NCBI GenBank assembly: GCA_028658405.1 | Contig: JAKOGY010000025.1 | Location: forward strand, 1-34,348 | Reading direction: 5' to 3' | Origin: Dolichospermum sp. ST_sed8 | GTDB lineage: Bacteria > Cyanobacteriota > Cyanobacteriia > Cyanobacteriales > Nostocaceae | DNA length: 34,348 bases | Part shown: in pieces, positions 24,901 through 28,858 of the stretch | Layout: each line of letters begins with the position of its first letter | Numbering within the stretch: position 1 is the stretch's first letter | Position numbers and translations under genes: made by a program | The notes under the pieces: generated by a model | Databases searched by the model: none | What the model was told of the DNA's origin: nothing | What the model saw: the letters and a program-made list of their open reading frames with translations, nothing else

Positions 24901-27454
24901 AATCATTAATTCCATCTAAACTCAAGTAAGTGCGCGGTTGTCCAGCTAGGCTCAAAAATCCTTGATTATTCACACCCTCCGCTAAACTTACAGTACCATC
25001 AGCATTAACTGTAACTTGCGCTGACTGGCCTTCTTTGAGATTCCCGACAAAGAGTTTAGCATCAATGCCTAAAGTATTAAACAAATTAAGTCTAGCATCA
25101 ATATCAATGCCACCTAAACCCACTTCAACAGAGGCTTTAGCTACATTCAAACCAAATAGGGTCAAAGAAGCATCGGCTGAGAGGGACAATCCAGTATTGG
25201 AAAAGTCCAAATTGAGTTCTTTACTTTCATCTACTGTGGTAGTCTCTGGATCATCAATCCCTTCCAGAACAAACCAACCCAGGCCTCCGATATCAATTTT
25301 TTCTAAAGAAAGAGAACCTTTATATTCAAAGAAGCCAAATGGTGAAAGAATGGCACTAAAGGAAAGCCTACCATCCCAACCCCAAGCACTAGTTCCAGCA
25401 TTAATGTGAATTCCTTTATCAAAGGGTTGTCCAGCAATACTAATGGGTTGAGGCATAAAGTAAAATAGGGGATCTAAATCACCATCACCATCACCATCAA
25501 TAGACTCTAGGGTAAGATCAAAAATTGAGTTTAGGAGATCAAATACATTCTCTACTTCGTCAAAAGTATTGCTTAATTGACCCGCCGTATAAGAGCCAAC
25601 TGGTCCTAAAAATAGATCCATTGCGCTGATTGGTCGATTGAGGGTTAGTCCAATACCGTTCTTTGTAGCATCCGTAAAATCACGGTAAATAAAAGCATCA
25701 AAGTCATAGTTACCAAATTGTAAATCCCCAATAAAGCCAATAGATTTTATCACAGTAGGTCCAAAACCTATTTCTACTGCTAACTGGCGAAATTCCGAAT
25801 CAGGAATCCCAAAAGGGTTACGCCATCCTGATCCTAAAGTATCTAGGTTAAAATATCCTAATGTACCAATTTTCGTCGGATCATTGGAATATATTGTTTT
25901 AAAGCCACCCACTAAATTTAATGCGGGTTCATTTTTTTGCACCGGATCATAACCTTGAAGGGTAATATTACCCGATAGGCCTGAAGTAGTGGTAAAGCCA
26001 TTTGCACTGTCTTTACCAATACTCTCTTTACTATAATCTAAACCAAGTCCGTTTATATATAGTTTAAAGTTCTCGTCAAAATTAGGAATTTGAAAAGGAA
26101 AATCTAATACTGGCTTATCTAGCTCAAGATCGAGGTAAAGATTCAGATCTCTAGAGCCATCTGTGCCAAATCCAACTCCTGCTAATAACTGAGAATGAGA
26201 ATCAAAATAATTGTCTAAATTAAATCCCACATATGTAGAAAGAAAATTTGTTATTTCCTTGGGCATGGGATTGTCAATTTCAATTGTCCCTGTCCAGTTA
26301 AATCCCTCTACATATTTAGGCCCTTTAACTGCTGGATCAAATTTAGTATTTGTTTTACTGATCGTGTATATCGGGTTGCTCATATTTAGTCCTAGAACGC
26401 CAGGCAGATCCAAAATCGGGATCAGGCTAACGAACGACTGAGTTGTATCTCTATATTCAACTTTATAGTTGGCTTGTGTATAGTCGACTTTTTGACCGTC
26501 TTTTCCTATTCCTATATTATTTTCGTATTTTAAGGTTATGATATCTTTCAGATTAGGTTTGAAGGAAATATTAAACTCTGTCTTTTCGACTGTCTTTTTG
26601 CCGTTTTTGGTATCTTCCTTACTACCAAAATATAATTTTGGTTTATCTACATTAAACTTTGAAAAAACATTGAGTATGGTATTGAGACTTTGATCTGTAC
26701 CTGTTGGTAGAGTGGGAAGATCTGTTAATCCTAAGGTTTGTTGGATAAATTTTTCTACATCTATTTCATATTTGGGCAAGGTATGTGACTGATCAAATTC
26801 GATGGAAAAGTTTTGACCAAGTGCGTCTATTGTTAAATTAACAGGGGTTTTTGTTGCATTTTTTAAAGATTCTAAATATAAAACATTTAATGTATCAATC
26901 AGTCCAGGTGCAATAATATTGATAGGATCAGAAAATTGTTTAATAACAACTGATAGCAAAGAGGCTATGGTAGTAAATTCAATCCCGTTTAAGGTCATAG
27001 CCATTGATGGCCCAGATTTAGGGGAAATCTTAAAGTCAAATCTTGGATTAGTATAGGTGAGACTTGTACTGGGATCGTCACGATTAATATTATTTAAAGC
27101 TTCGCCAATGCTACCCGCTTCACTTCCGAAAACAAAATCACTGAATTTAAACTCATGAGCATTTTTTATCCCAACGCTAAAGGAATAATCTCCGGTCGCA
27201 CTAAGAGGTTTTTCACTAACAGTTGCCTCATTGAAATATTGGCCTACAGTAGCTTCTAGTTTACCTAATAAGCCGGATAACTCTTTAGGATCATAGCCGC
27301 CGCCATTTCGCAAGCCGTGTTGAATAATTTCTTTTAAATCACCAACGTCAACTTTTCCATCGCTGTTATGGTCACTGACAGTCCAATAATTAAGACCAGA
27401 AGCATTTTGACCGGTGGGTTGAATAACTCCGCTTGTATTATTTAGATTAGACAT
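12965..27454 (-). CDS. Giant modular RTX surface protein (LamG/PA14/FG-GAP/Calx-beta/SBP/DUF4114)
   Basis: 4829 residues, no internal stop. Rough order: EF-hand/dockerin-like DHNSDGKVDVGDL (28-40); beta-rich region (45-830) with an acidic DGDGDGD loop near 652; LamG (843-1010, 1059-1240, 1306-1524, 1527-1742); PA14 (1744-2121) split by LamG (1824-2042); jelly-roll module (2125-2273); seven FG-GAP/VCBS repeats with DFNGDGKTDF-like loops (2325-2750); second jelly-roll module (2757-2885); beta-rich segment; SdrD-like segment with EF-hand-like DTNGDGKLDY (3189-3249); Calx-beta (3485-3605); about 16 RTX nonapeptides (3615-3775); two AapJ-type solute-binding domains (3885-4149, 4187-4474); two DUF4114 (4504-4667, 4676-4829). 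There is no N-terminal signal peptide, so type I secretion is likely; no transporter genes are nearby. AGAGG lies 8 bases before the ATG. Probably a calcium-stabilised adhesin or outer-layer protein (inference). Confidence 0.95.
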   Translation of the reverse strand: MSNLNNTSGVIQPTGQNASGLNYWTVSDHNSDGKVDVGDLKEIIQHGLRNGGGYDPKELSGLLGKLEATVGQYFNEATVSEKPLSATGDYSFSVGIKNAHEFKFSDFVFGSEAGSIGEALNNINRDDPSTSLTYTNPRFDFKISPKSGPSMAMTLNGIEFTTIASLLSVVIKQFSDPINIIAPGLIDTLNVLYLESLKNATKTPVNLTIDALGQNFSIEFDQSHTLPKYEIDVEKFIQQTLGLTDLPTLPTGTDQSLNTILNVFSKFNVDKPKLYFGSKEDTKNGKKTVEKTEFNISFKPNLKDIITLKYENNIGIGKDGQKVDYTQANYKVEYRDTTQSFVSLIPILDLPGVLGLNMSNPIYTISKTNTKFDPAVKGPKYVEGFNWTGTIEIDNPMPKEITNFLSTYVGFNLDNYFDSHSQLLAGVGFGTDGSRDLNLYLDLELDKPVLDFPFQIPNFDENFKLYINGLGLDYSKESIGKDSANGFTTTSGLSGNITLQGYDPVQKNEPALNLVGGFKTIYSNDPTKIGTLGYFNLDTLGSGWRNPFGIPDSEFRQLAVEIGFGPTVIKSIGFIGDLQFGNYDFDAFIYRDFTDATKNGIGLTLNRPISAMDLFLGPVGSYTAGQLSNTFDEVENVFDLLNSIFDLTLESIDGDGDGDLDPLFYFMPQPISIAGQPFDKGIHINAGTSAWGWDGRLSFSAILSPFGFFEYKGSLSLEKIDIGGLGWFVLEGIDDPETTTVDESKELNLDFSNTGLSLSADASLTLFGLNVAKASVEVGLGGIDIDARLNLFNTLGIDAKLFVGNLKEGQSAQVTVNADGTVSLAEGVNNQGFLSLAGQPRTYLSLDGINDYVQATPTGLNLANQDFTIEAWIKTTGTKESILVKSDGDTIWENGEKAFYINELGKVNFVGFGNNYIKGNTAVNDGKWHHVAVVWDYSSGTTGIGQVFVDGVNDTQSSNYAATNLDNSTDTLKIGSLNFSEATNYFSGQIDEVRIWKTARTESEIKTNSDNRVNPATETNLVYYLPVDQGDRATITTTTVNSDPLPRKEILTLEGETEQTALIFDGVDDYVQVKAGDASFADFNTSNFTVELWVKTTDLNGTLIGASNTSTGTGDYWRVWLENGQTKFNFQPGGNTQPSASSINAINDDSWHHIAVVRDGFYTGKLYVDGVLDSKLNFTGSSNGIDINSDLFIGQWVSGTDQFAGKMDEVRIWKTARTETEISANMNRRLDKTVETNLTYYLPIDQSYRSSRENKILSETFDGGLPKSIHNIPLTDNNIASVSDKYRQITPTLSTPNAIASLAVGIAHWTLDSPTTATNIGTLGTAVNGTYVGSPTSITGLMDGGGAVNFNGTTQGIAIPDNTAINTTTTSYTQKTIELWFKPNVITGKRVLYEQGGTPNGLNIYLDDNQLKLGAYVNSQGQWLSTTVSAGNTYHVVLTFDQGNLTGYLNGVSFGTVTTSFTSIPGHSGDIGIGYTKQDTRWSNTTSFTGDGKYFNGVIDDVSLYNAVLTTKQIKSRYDDLLVKPIAHWRLNESSGTTATNIGTLGTAVNGTYVGSPTLNNPGLVAGSTGVKFDGVNDGIAIPDHNNINLLATTARSIELWFKADDLTGKQVIYEEGGTGSGLNIYLDGDQLKLGAWSGNAGKWLATQVIKDNKYHVVLSFDQGNLTGYLNGASFGTVTTSFTSIPVHSEDIGIGYMKQDTRLSDTVRLTGDGNYFNGVIDEVALYNVGLSPERAIANYASGFTQGLKVETFNNINLAGAPVTIDLTTSFQNLTVASNSSQKITGWIQAPVTGTYTFNTTSNYGTRLAVNDTKLIDNWQNPEKAIDFNGIDDYIQIENYDGMYDRSTSMTVEAWIKVDQFNTASQAIIRKGDNGWRLERNGTTNKIDFTFDVYKNTTTTQVLDGNRSVVSNRQFNDQQWHHVIATTDGLNVTLYVDGKLDNSVTYTNPNDGYSRSLFKSNAPVIIGGYRGTTQQYFDGKIDEVAIWNKYFTATDAQTNFTQKLTGSEANLVGYWNFDHPQGLKTIVDQSSNHNNGYFRGVVSPDQSQVNFWSSKLVAYKNDYSSVFTPTTQSGTNTIDLVAGKLYKVELDAQSLNGDSTPQLQWNYTGVSNQIIPTSALFTDAQVETDWKVSGGKIGTSFLNTDADGALEFFNTTGDRYAISQPYDLSQGGNLSFRLILGGNSTINVNGGQVSVANGSTNGDTVDDNKAIKLEYSIDNGNTWVLLDSFTSKLEGGNWHNVLIDLPTQAQTQSTRFKWSQPSYVLDNWAIDNVDVVTNSNNVWADIKGADVLKAQKDNGTTIINGEALYFTGKPFAIVTPLPDVSQLLLKDSFANLITGDFNGDGKTDFLRQQKFQWSYDNQLVTTYLSQGDGTFNTVNTNYPSPVANDFSAIIQTGDFNGDRKTDFIRQNKDSGGSNFQVVLSNGDGTFYAINPSGRTGSGTSYDYQTDLLGNPGVNLIMGDYNGDRKTDFIRQEKSNWDNNETGTFSVWLSNGNGTFNPITPSGDVYQNDLKFDGGANIITGDFNGDRKTDFIRQEKNGYDDDKKNTFNVYFSNGNGTFNIVTPGSNNVSGDPYQDNLRFDPGVNIITGDYNGDGKTDFIRQAKGDWDNDVSTNFNVYFSNGNGTFNIVTPGSNVSGDPYQDYLRSDPGVNIITGDYNGDGKTDFIRQEKNGWDDDINGSFNIFLSQGNGYFNIVSPNLPEYQSVLNYDKGANIIVGDYNGDGAGDFLRQERGTWGDDYANTFQTYLSKLNQTNQRYATTQSLNTTDTKALQFDFVFGQKYTAGNPFTYEGSTYGDEDVISTTGDAPEAGEDVLVSYSTNGGQTWTTLTTLLASNYATTYTNWTNQAIALPDAAKTDHTQFRWQQTNFTNTGDDTWAIDNITLASNTIMSGVQFYTPITQIDNFKTVNTTNPNSGNSNSKFVIMGNGNISFLGETISSVSLDVSENGLKFNLFDTFAYVLLDNGLTATMPVTTAISSGAYIIGTLSKDISVIAGKNGASVTGALGLEFPLSLSVPYFGTLKLASLGADGVLNLTVGTDGKISGYIKDIDFTVWGKNLSIPSFSFSSNVNSWDDLIVETSQAVADKIQKEFLNLFDDAEQLYNGIKNGTIDFAKDVESFFANYGQTGINALKDLGSNAASLYTDVRIGDSYNTFNQSLQNIANAVGSGISGGVKKAGKALKKTFNGPIADAKVFLDINGNFIPDQNEPTVTTDNYGRFNLQYNLNDYDTNGDGKLDYTEALVIGIGGIDTTTGKEVKVPFMATVGSEISPLTTLKTGLMLQGLTETAAETIIKKSFDLDKFGDILLNQFDAYSEIGQGNLVGYDVAIAQTMAHNYLLFGSAVIKQIQPQLSDSEVQNQLFKIIAQVVADQGSIDPTNPEVNRSLIKALTQNSPTLISDEIVSAFSSLMIETESQLHKIVGDTSHPDNLRLILPTLNYMKTILVENLPVITQKVITKEIKPADVMDSFHAILNQNNHLIQYGLNEARTVTISTEGILKEGYSSFHHGKFIVNLGETAPAQGLTIFYTLSGTATLGEDYQLLYNPTVGQLNIAPYEKTGIIDLEVLDDTLSESPESITLTLQYAGDGFAINPNQNTAYFVIKDDENSGNNSVFRPDQVIAGTINNDILTGTDQSEWLKGSYGNDQIFGLGNNDKIDGGFGNDILHGGSGNDIIAGQFGADQLWGEDGNDLLQGGTGNDILNGGAGSDVINGGEGDDQLTGDAGNDQLEGDAGNDLINGNADNDWLSGGIGNDILIGGAGDDVVSGGIGADQFVITSGNDGFDIFSDFNPAEGDRIVINSKQFDSFDLSKLTFAHGFLKYDGQNLALIQNQGNIYALLNLESVVDVVSELTFPTVFPANSNILTTGDIPSLATLTHTTVDPTQSEGLLGKILTRGYIKVAIAQNTPQWQKEQAKALAAALFGDSQALQYVTLDEKDIFAAVATQQVDISAHLFPNTYENQIDFAPATFYDSEVIVVKNNSHITQAQDLQNVTIGVIANSDSRQNLRAVLGNAGINYKLAEFADNQTLRLAYDNNQIGAVVLNTSQVKDLPTGNSVLDLELSTQAMSMVLPENESSWADVVRWAITAPIAAESLGITSTNLDSLVNSNDPVIRRFLGLEGNLGQSLGISNDFANQVIRTMGNYAEFWQNNFGDLSRSRNHLFADDGLLYSLPFAGSVSQKPELINNNDHNVLTEIKARGFINAGVSSSQYPGLFYQENDQWSGFHIDILKALSVALFGDANHLNFSNPTSFLLSSLTNTANGVVDISSNSTTHNLVRDGSVGIDFSKPYFFDGQAILVGLDSGISSLGTLTGRRIGVEANTTAFAGLNDSLVGINFTKVEYTSTTDLYNAYQNGEIDALIGDRSIIASRLSTFSNPENHKILDQVLSREPIAFVVDENQSDWLDVINLIIDTLTKAEELGITSANVDQLVKGNNPAIREFLGVNGKLGEKFGLTANFAQNIIKSMGNYGEIYQRNLGAISIPRDANQSFADFGLQSANSYTSALSIANPELEIRGNGIFQVMDNLANIKFNILKHDGRHQAEIGLYKTDADGSINGINRNSTGYLSEVLKHSQTIFSVLDNNPNGFDSNSFSRTLGEFDNNTYFGLYMIQGRDATTVLNTGDYSSVVLSQNVKALQTLDKGANLVFNWETNGDNSYDDLIIEAAPTLEGTVFGTTLDKTIDLTGLDHQAHNISFTVNREAAYDNLIGFYRVNAQAQVLDSQGHVVSGNPNQDSNYAQLAINNRLDMLLSTGNQQTAVFNEQLMGGVRYAPILIANGGSASSPNFSHTYFAYSGANSDGVNHVRRMADNIFGFEDIRGGGDNDFNDVIVSVKVI
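13460..13950 (-). other. First DUF4114 domain of the giant protein
   Basis: Residues about 4504-4667, ending in the acidic motif NWETNGDNSYDDLIIEA. This diverges from the second copy at the C terminus, which ends FGFEDIRGGGDNDFNDVIV. DUF4114 is a C-terminal module of large secreted, often RTX-type, proteins. The pair ends the protein. Confidence 0.75.
14030..14900 (-). other. Second AapJ-type solute-binding domain
   Basis: Residues about 4187-4474. The start EIKARGFINAGVSS matches the N-terminal lobe of family 3 solute-binding proteins. GVVDISSNSTTHNLVRDGS corresponds to the ligand-loop segment of general L-amino-acid binding proteins (AapJ/BztA; usually DVLSRNTTWTLTRD). The end, ...ANVDQLVKGNNPAIREFLG then NYGEIYQRNLGAI, matches the AapJ C terminus closely. 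The arginine of the RD motif is kept, so ligand binding is plausible. Confidence 0.8.
15005..15810 (-). other. First AapJ-type solute-binding domain (degenerate)
   Basis: Residues about 3885-4149. The fold is recognisable from KILTRGYIKVAIA, from the end pattern STNLDSLVNSNDPVIRRFLG, and from NYAEFWQNNFG. The segment that should carry the amino-acid-binding arginine reads VDISAHLFPNTYENQIDFAP, without the RD motif. It may therefore have lost or changed ligand specificity. Confidence 0.75.
16140..16612 (-). other. RTX (hemolysin-type calcium-binding) array
   Basis: Residues about 3615-3775: about 16 consecutive nonapeptides of the GGxGNDxLx type, such as GGFGNDILHGGSGNDIIAG. These wrap calcium into a parallel beta-roll. 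A serralysin-like follow-on segment FDIFSDFNPAEGDRIVI comes after it. RTX arrays are typical of type I secreted proteins, but here more than 1000 residues follow the array. Confidence 0.9.
19200..20485 (-). other. Seven FG-GAP/VCBS repeats
   Basis: Residues about 2325-2750. Seven units, each with a calcium loop of the form GDFNGDGKTDFIRQ, fold as blades of an integrin-alpha-like propeller. Units are about 66-75 residues. Two adjacent units (DNA near 19447-19600 and 19645-19800) are nearly identical at the DNA level, with a 198-base offset. Confidence 0.85.
21095..22225 (-). other. PA14 domain interrupted by a LamG domain
   Basis: The PA14 N-terminal part (QGLKVETFNN through LIDNWQNP, residues about 1744-1820) stops where PA14 normally continues with an acidic turn and the last strands. 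A complete LamG module (AIDFNGIDDYIQI to about 2042) comes next. The missing PA14 strands then follow (LVAGKLYKVELDAQ, PQLQWNY, QIIPTSALF, to about 2121). Confidence 0.7.
23535..23563. repeat. 29-bp palindromic repeat inside the giant gene
   Basis: GCGATGCCTACGGC then GAGCGAAGCTATCGC: GCGAT/ATCGC ends with a GC-rich middle. It has the form of a dispersed short repeat of Nostocales and is richer in GC than its surroundings. Read through on the minus strand it encodes part of IASLAVGIA just before LamG module 3, without breaking the frame. Confidence 0.6.
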
Positions 27455-27503
27455 GGTGATACCTCTGTTTTTGATTAATTGAATAATGAAAAAAATAATC
27501 TAT

Positions 27504-27605
27504 TTACACAGCAATTCCAAATTCAAACGGCAACATGGAATACAGACATAATCTCGCTTCTGTAAAAGTAAGAGAGATTAGGCTGATCTCTGAGATTTTT
27601 TGCAT
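27504..27605 (-). CDS. Possible 33-residue leader ORF of the giant gene
   Basis: On the minus strand GAGGAGGAA directly precedes ATG at 27605, a very strong Shine-Dalgarno although close to the start. The frame runs 33 codons to TAA (27506-27504), 49 bases before the giant gene's ATG. The peptide (MQKISEISLISLTFTEARLC...) is not recognised and has no clear signal. It could be a translated leader controlling the giant gene or a chance ORF. Confidence 0.3.
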   Translation of the reverse strand: MQKISEISLISLTFTEARLCLYSMLPFEFGIAV

Positions 27606-27809
27606 TTCCTCCTCGAATCTCAGTCTCTTGGAGAGTAAGTAACCGGCAAATAAACTTGATCAATCACTCAATAGAGCGTTACGTTGATTCTAAATATTGA
27701 CATGAAATCTCTTTCCAGTAAGAACTTCGAGACTTTTGCCTGTTTGACTACACTCTGAGTTGGGAATTGCTGGTATTTCTTACAGTATGATACAAGAGAC
27801 TAATTATGC

Positions 27810-27888
27810 AAGTGTATAAAAGTTACTTAAATTTCTAAAAAGGTTACTTTTTGAGGAAAATTATCATCAAAAACTACTGGCTGATTTT
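27810..27888. repeat. 78-bp direct repeat, copy A
   Basis: Nearly the same sequence recurs at 28140-28217. Both contain GGTTACTTTTT and end with AAAACTACTGGCTGATTTT. The sequences diverge immediately afterwards, so the end of the repeat is sharp. Confidence 0.8.
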
Positions 27889-27955
27889 GGATCAAAGAAA
27901 TCTCATAAAGCTTGCTGTGTAGAAGAAATAAGCCATATTTTTGAATATTATGGCA

Positions 27956-28073
27956 AAATTTTTTCTCTTTGCCCTATTCCCGACTGGTAACTTAGCATAA
28001 TAAGTACCTAAGAGCCTATATGTTATTAATCAATGATTTTGGACAAGTTATTAACTATCTGAAAACTATCATT
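27956..28073 (+). pseudogene. 118-bp duplicate of the STAND gene start
   Basis: Matches 28795-28912 over 118 bases with about five mismatches and no gaps. It includes 64 bases upstream of the start codon and the first 18 codons (ATG at 28020, MLLINDFGQVINYLKTII), after which the sequence diverges. It is a truncated, non-functional copy of the beginning of the downstream NB-ARC/WD40 gene. Confidence 0.85.
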
Positions 28074-28139
28074 TTTCCTTTCCTTATGTCTGAGTGCTAT
28101 AATCTATTTACTAGAGTATCATGTAAGTGAAATTACGTA

Positions 28140-28217
28140 GGCGTATAAAGGTTACTTAAATTTATCAAAAGGTTACTTTTTAAGGAAAATTATCATCAAA
28201 AACTACTGGCTGATTTT
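28140..28217. repeat. 78-bp direct repeat, copy B
   Basis: Second copy of 27810-27888, with a few substitutions and a one-base length difference. It ends 66 bases before the recognisable transposase relic. Confidence 0.8.
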
Positions 28218-28341
28218 ACAAGAGATGAAAGTATTAAATTCCGATGAAATAGAAGGATTAGGATTAGTTATAGAAATCCAGAAAGATTCAGAATAACTAT
28301 TAGTAGATGGTTTGGAGAAGTAGCAGGCTATTTTGACCATA

Positions 28342-28444
28342 CAGCAGTTTTCGCTCTTATGAGGTACATCTTAGCCCCCTATCGAAGAGCGGGGAGGGGG
28401 TTGGGGGTGGGGTTCTTGTACCTCATAACACAAAGGAAGTGCTG
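28342..28444. mobile_element. 103-bp MITE-like insertion with TA duplication
   Basis: Flanked by TA on each side (28340-28341 and 28445-28446). Its ends form an imperfect inverted repeat: CAGCAG...TTATGAGGTAC on the left and GTACCTCATAA...TGCTG on the right. TA target duplication is typical of IS630/mariner-type elements. Removing it with one TA restores the transposase frame (…GAC CAT AAG ACA…). Its centre is G-rich. Confidence 0.75.
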
Positions 28445-28556
28445 TAAGACATCTAATGGTGCTGTTGAAGGAATTAATAACAAACTCAAATTAATTAAAC
28501 GGATCGGTTATGGATTTCGGAATTTTGAAAATTTCCGAGTTCGTGCCTTACTACCT

Positions 28557-28737
28557 ATCTTCCGCACCCTCAACTGTCACAATCGGTTTTTACTGTTTTT
28601 TATGATGAAATGAGGATGTATTATATACTGAATCTCAATGAATTAACGGATACATGATGCCGGCAAGGCATAATTTGTATCCAAAAATCAAGAGAAAATC
28701 AAGTGATAATACTATGTGACACCCCAGGGTGCGGAAT
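28557..28737. mobile_element. 181-bp insertion with inverted ends and 14-bp direct repeats
   Basis: The 14-mer GTGCCTTACTACCT stands on both sides (28543-28556 and 28738-28751). Just inside, 28560-28580 and 28716-28736 are inverted repeats of 21 bases (TTCCGCACCCT / AGGGTGCGGAA and TGTCAC / GTGACA, four middle mismatches). No coding capacity. Excising it with one 14-mer rejoins ...RALLP to WYFNPISP-stop. A 14-base duplication would suit some IS4-type elements; the family is not settled. Confidence 0.7.
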
Positions 28738-28858
28738 GTGCCTTACTACCTTGGTATTTCAATCCTATTTCTCCATAAAGGGAGCGGTAGAACCAAATTT
28801 TTTCTCTTGGTCCTATTACCGACTGGTAACTTAGCATAATAAGTACCTAAGAACCTAT

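Larger units (their letters stand above)
28284..28778 (+). pseudogene. ISL3-family transposase C-terminal relic
   Basis: The frame from 28284 reads RFRITISRWFGEVAGYFDH, is interrupted at 28341, and resumes at 28446 with KTSNGAVEGINNKLKLIKR then GYGFRNFENFRVRALLP. This is the conserved end of ISL3-type DDE transposases (glutamate in AVEGINNK). A second interruption follows at 28557; after it the frame continues WYFNPISP to TAA at 28776-28778. The N-terminal three quarters of the transposase are missing. An apparent ORF 28359-28613 is only the relic read together with its insertions. GGTAGAACC at 28786-28794 may be the right end of the element. Confidence 0.8.
27455..28858. other. 1.4-kb rearranged non-coding tract
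   Basis: Between two divergently oriented large genes. Next to the giant gene it has a leader with a small ORF (27504-27605). Then come a 78-bp direct repeat (27810-27888 and 28140-28217), a 118-bp direct repeat (27956-28073 and 28795-28912), an ISL3 transposase relic (28284-28778) and two small insertions in the relic. An open stretch 27821-27990 in copy A, ending IFSLCPIPDW, looks like the tail of a lost gene but has no start. Confidence 0.7.

Noticed and set aside
28359-28613. An 84-codon ORF as a separate gene
   Set aside because: Its N-terminal third comes from the 103-bp insertion and its C-terminal end from the 181-bp insertion; only the middle is transposase, so it is part of a pseudogene.
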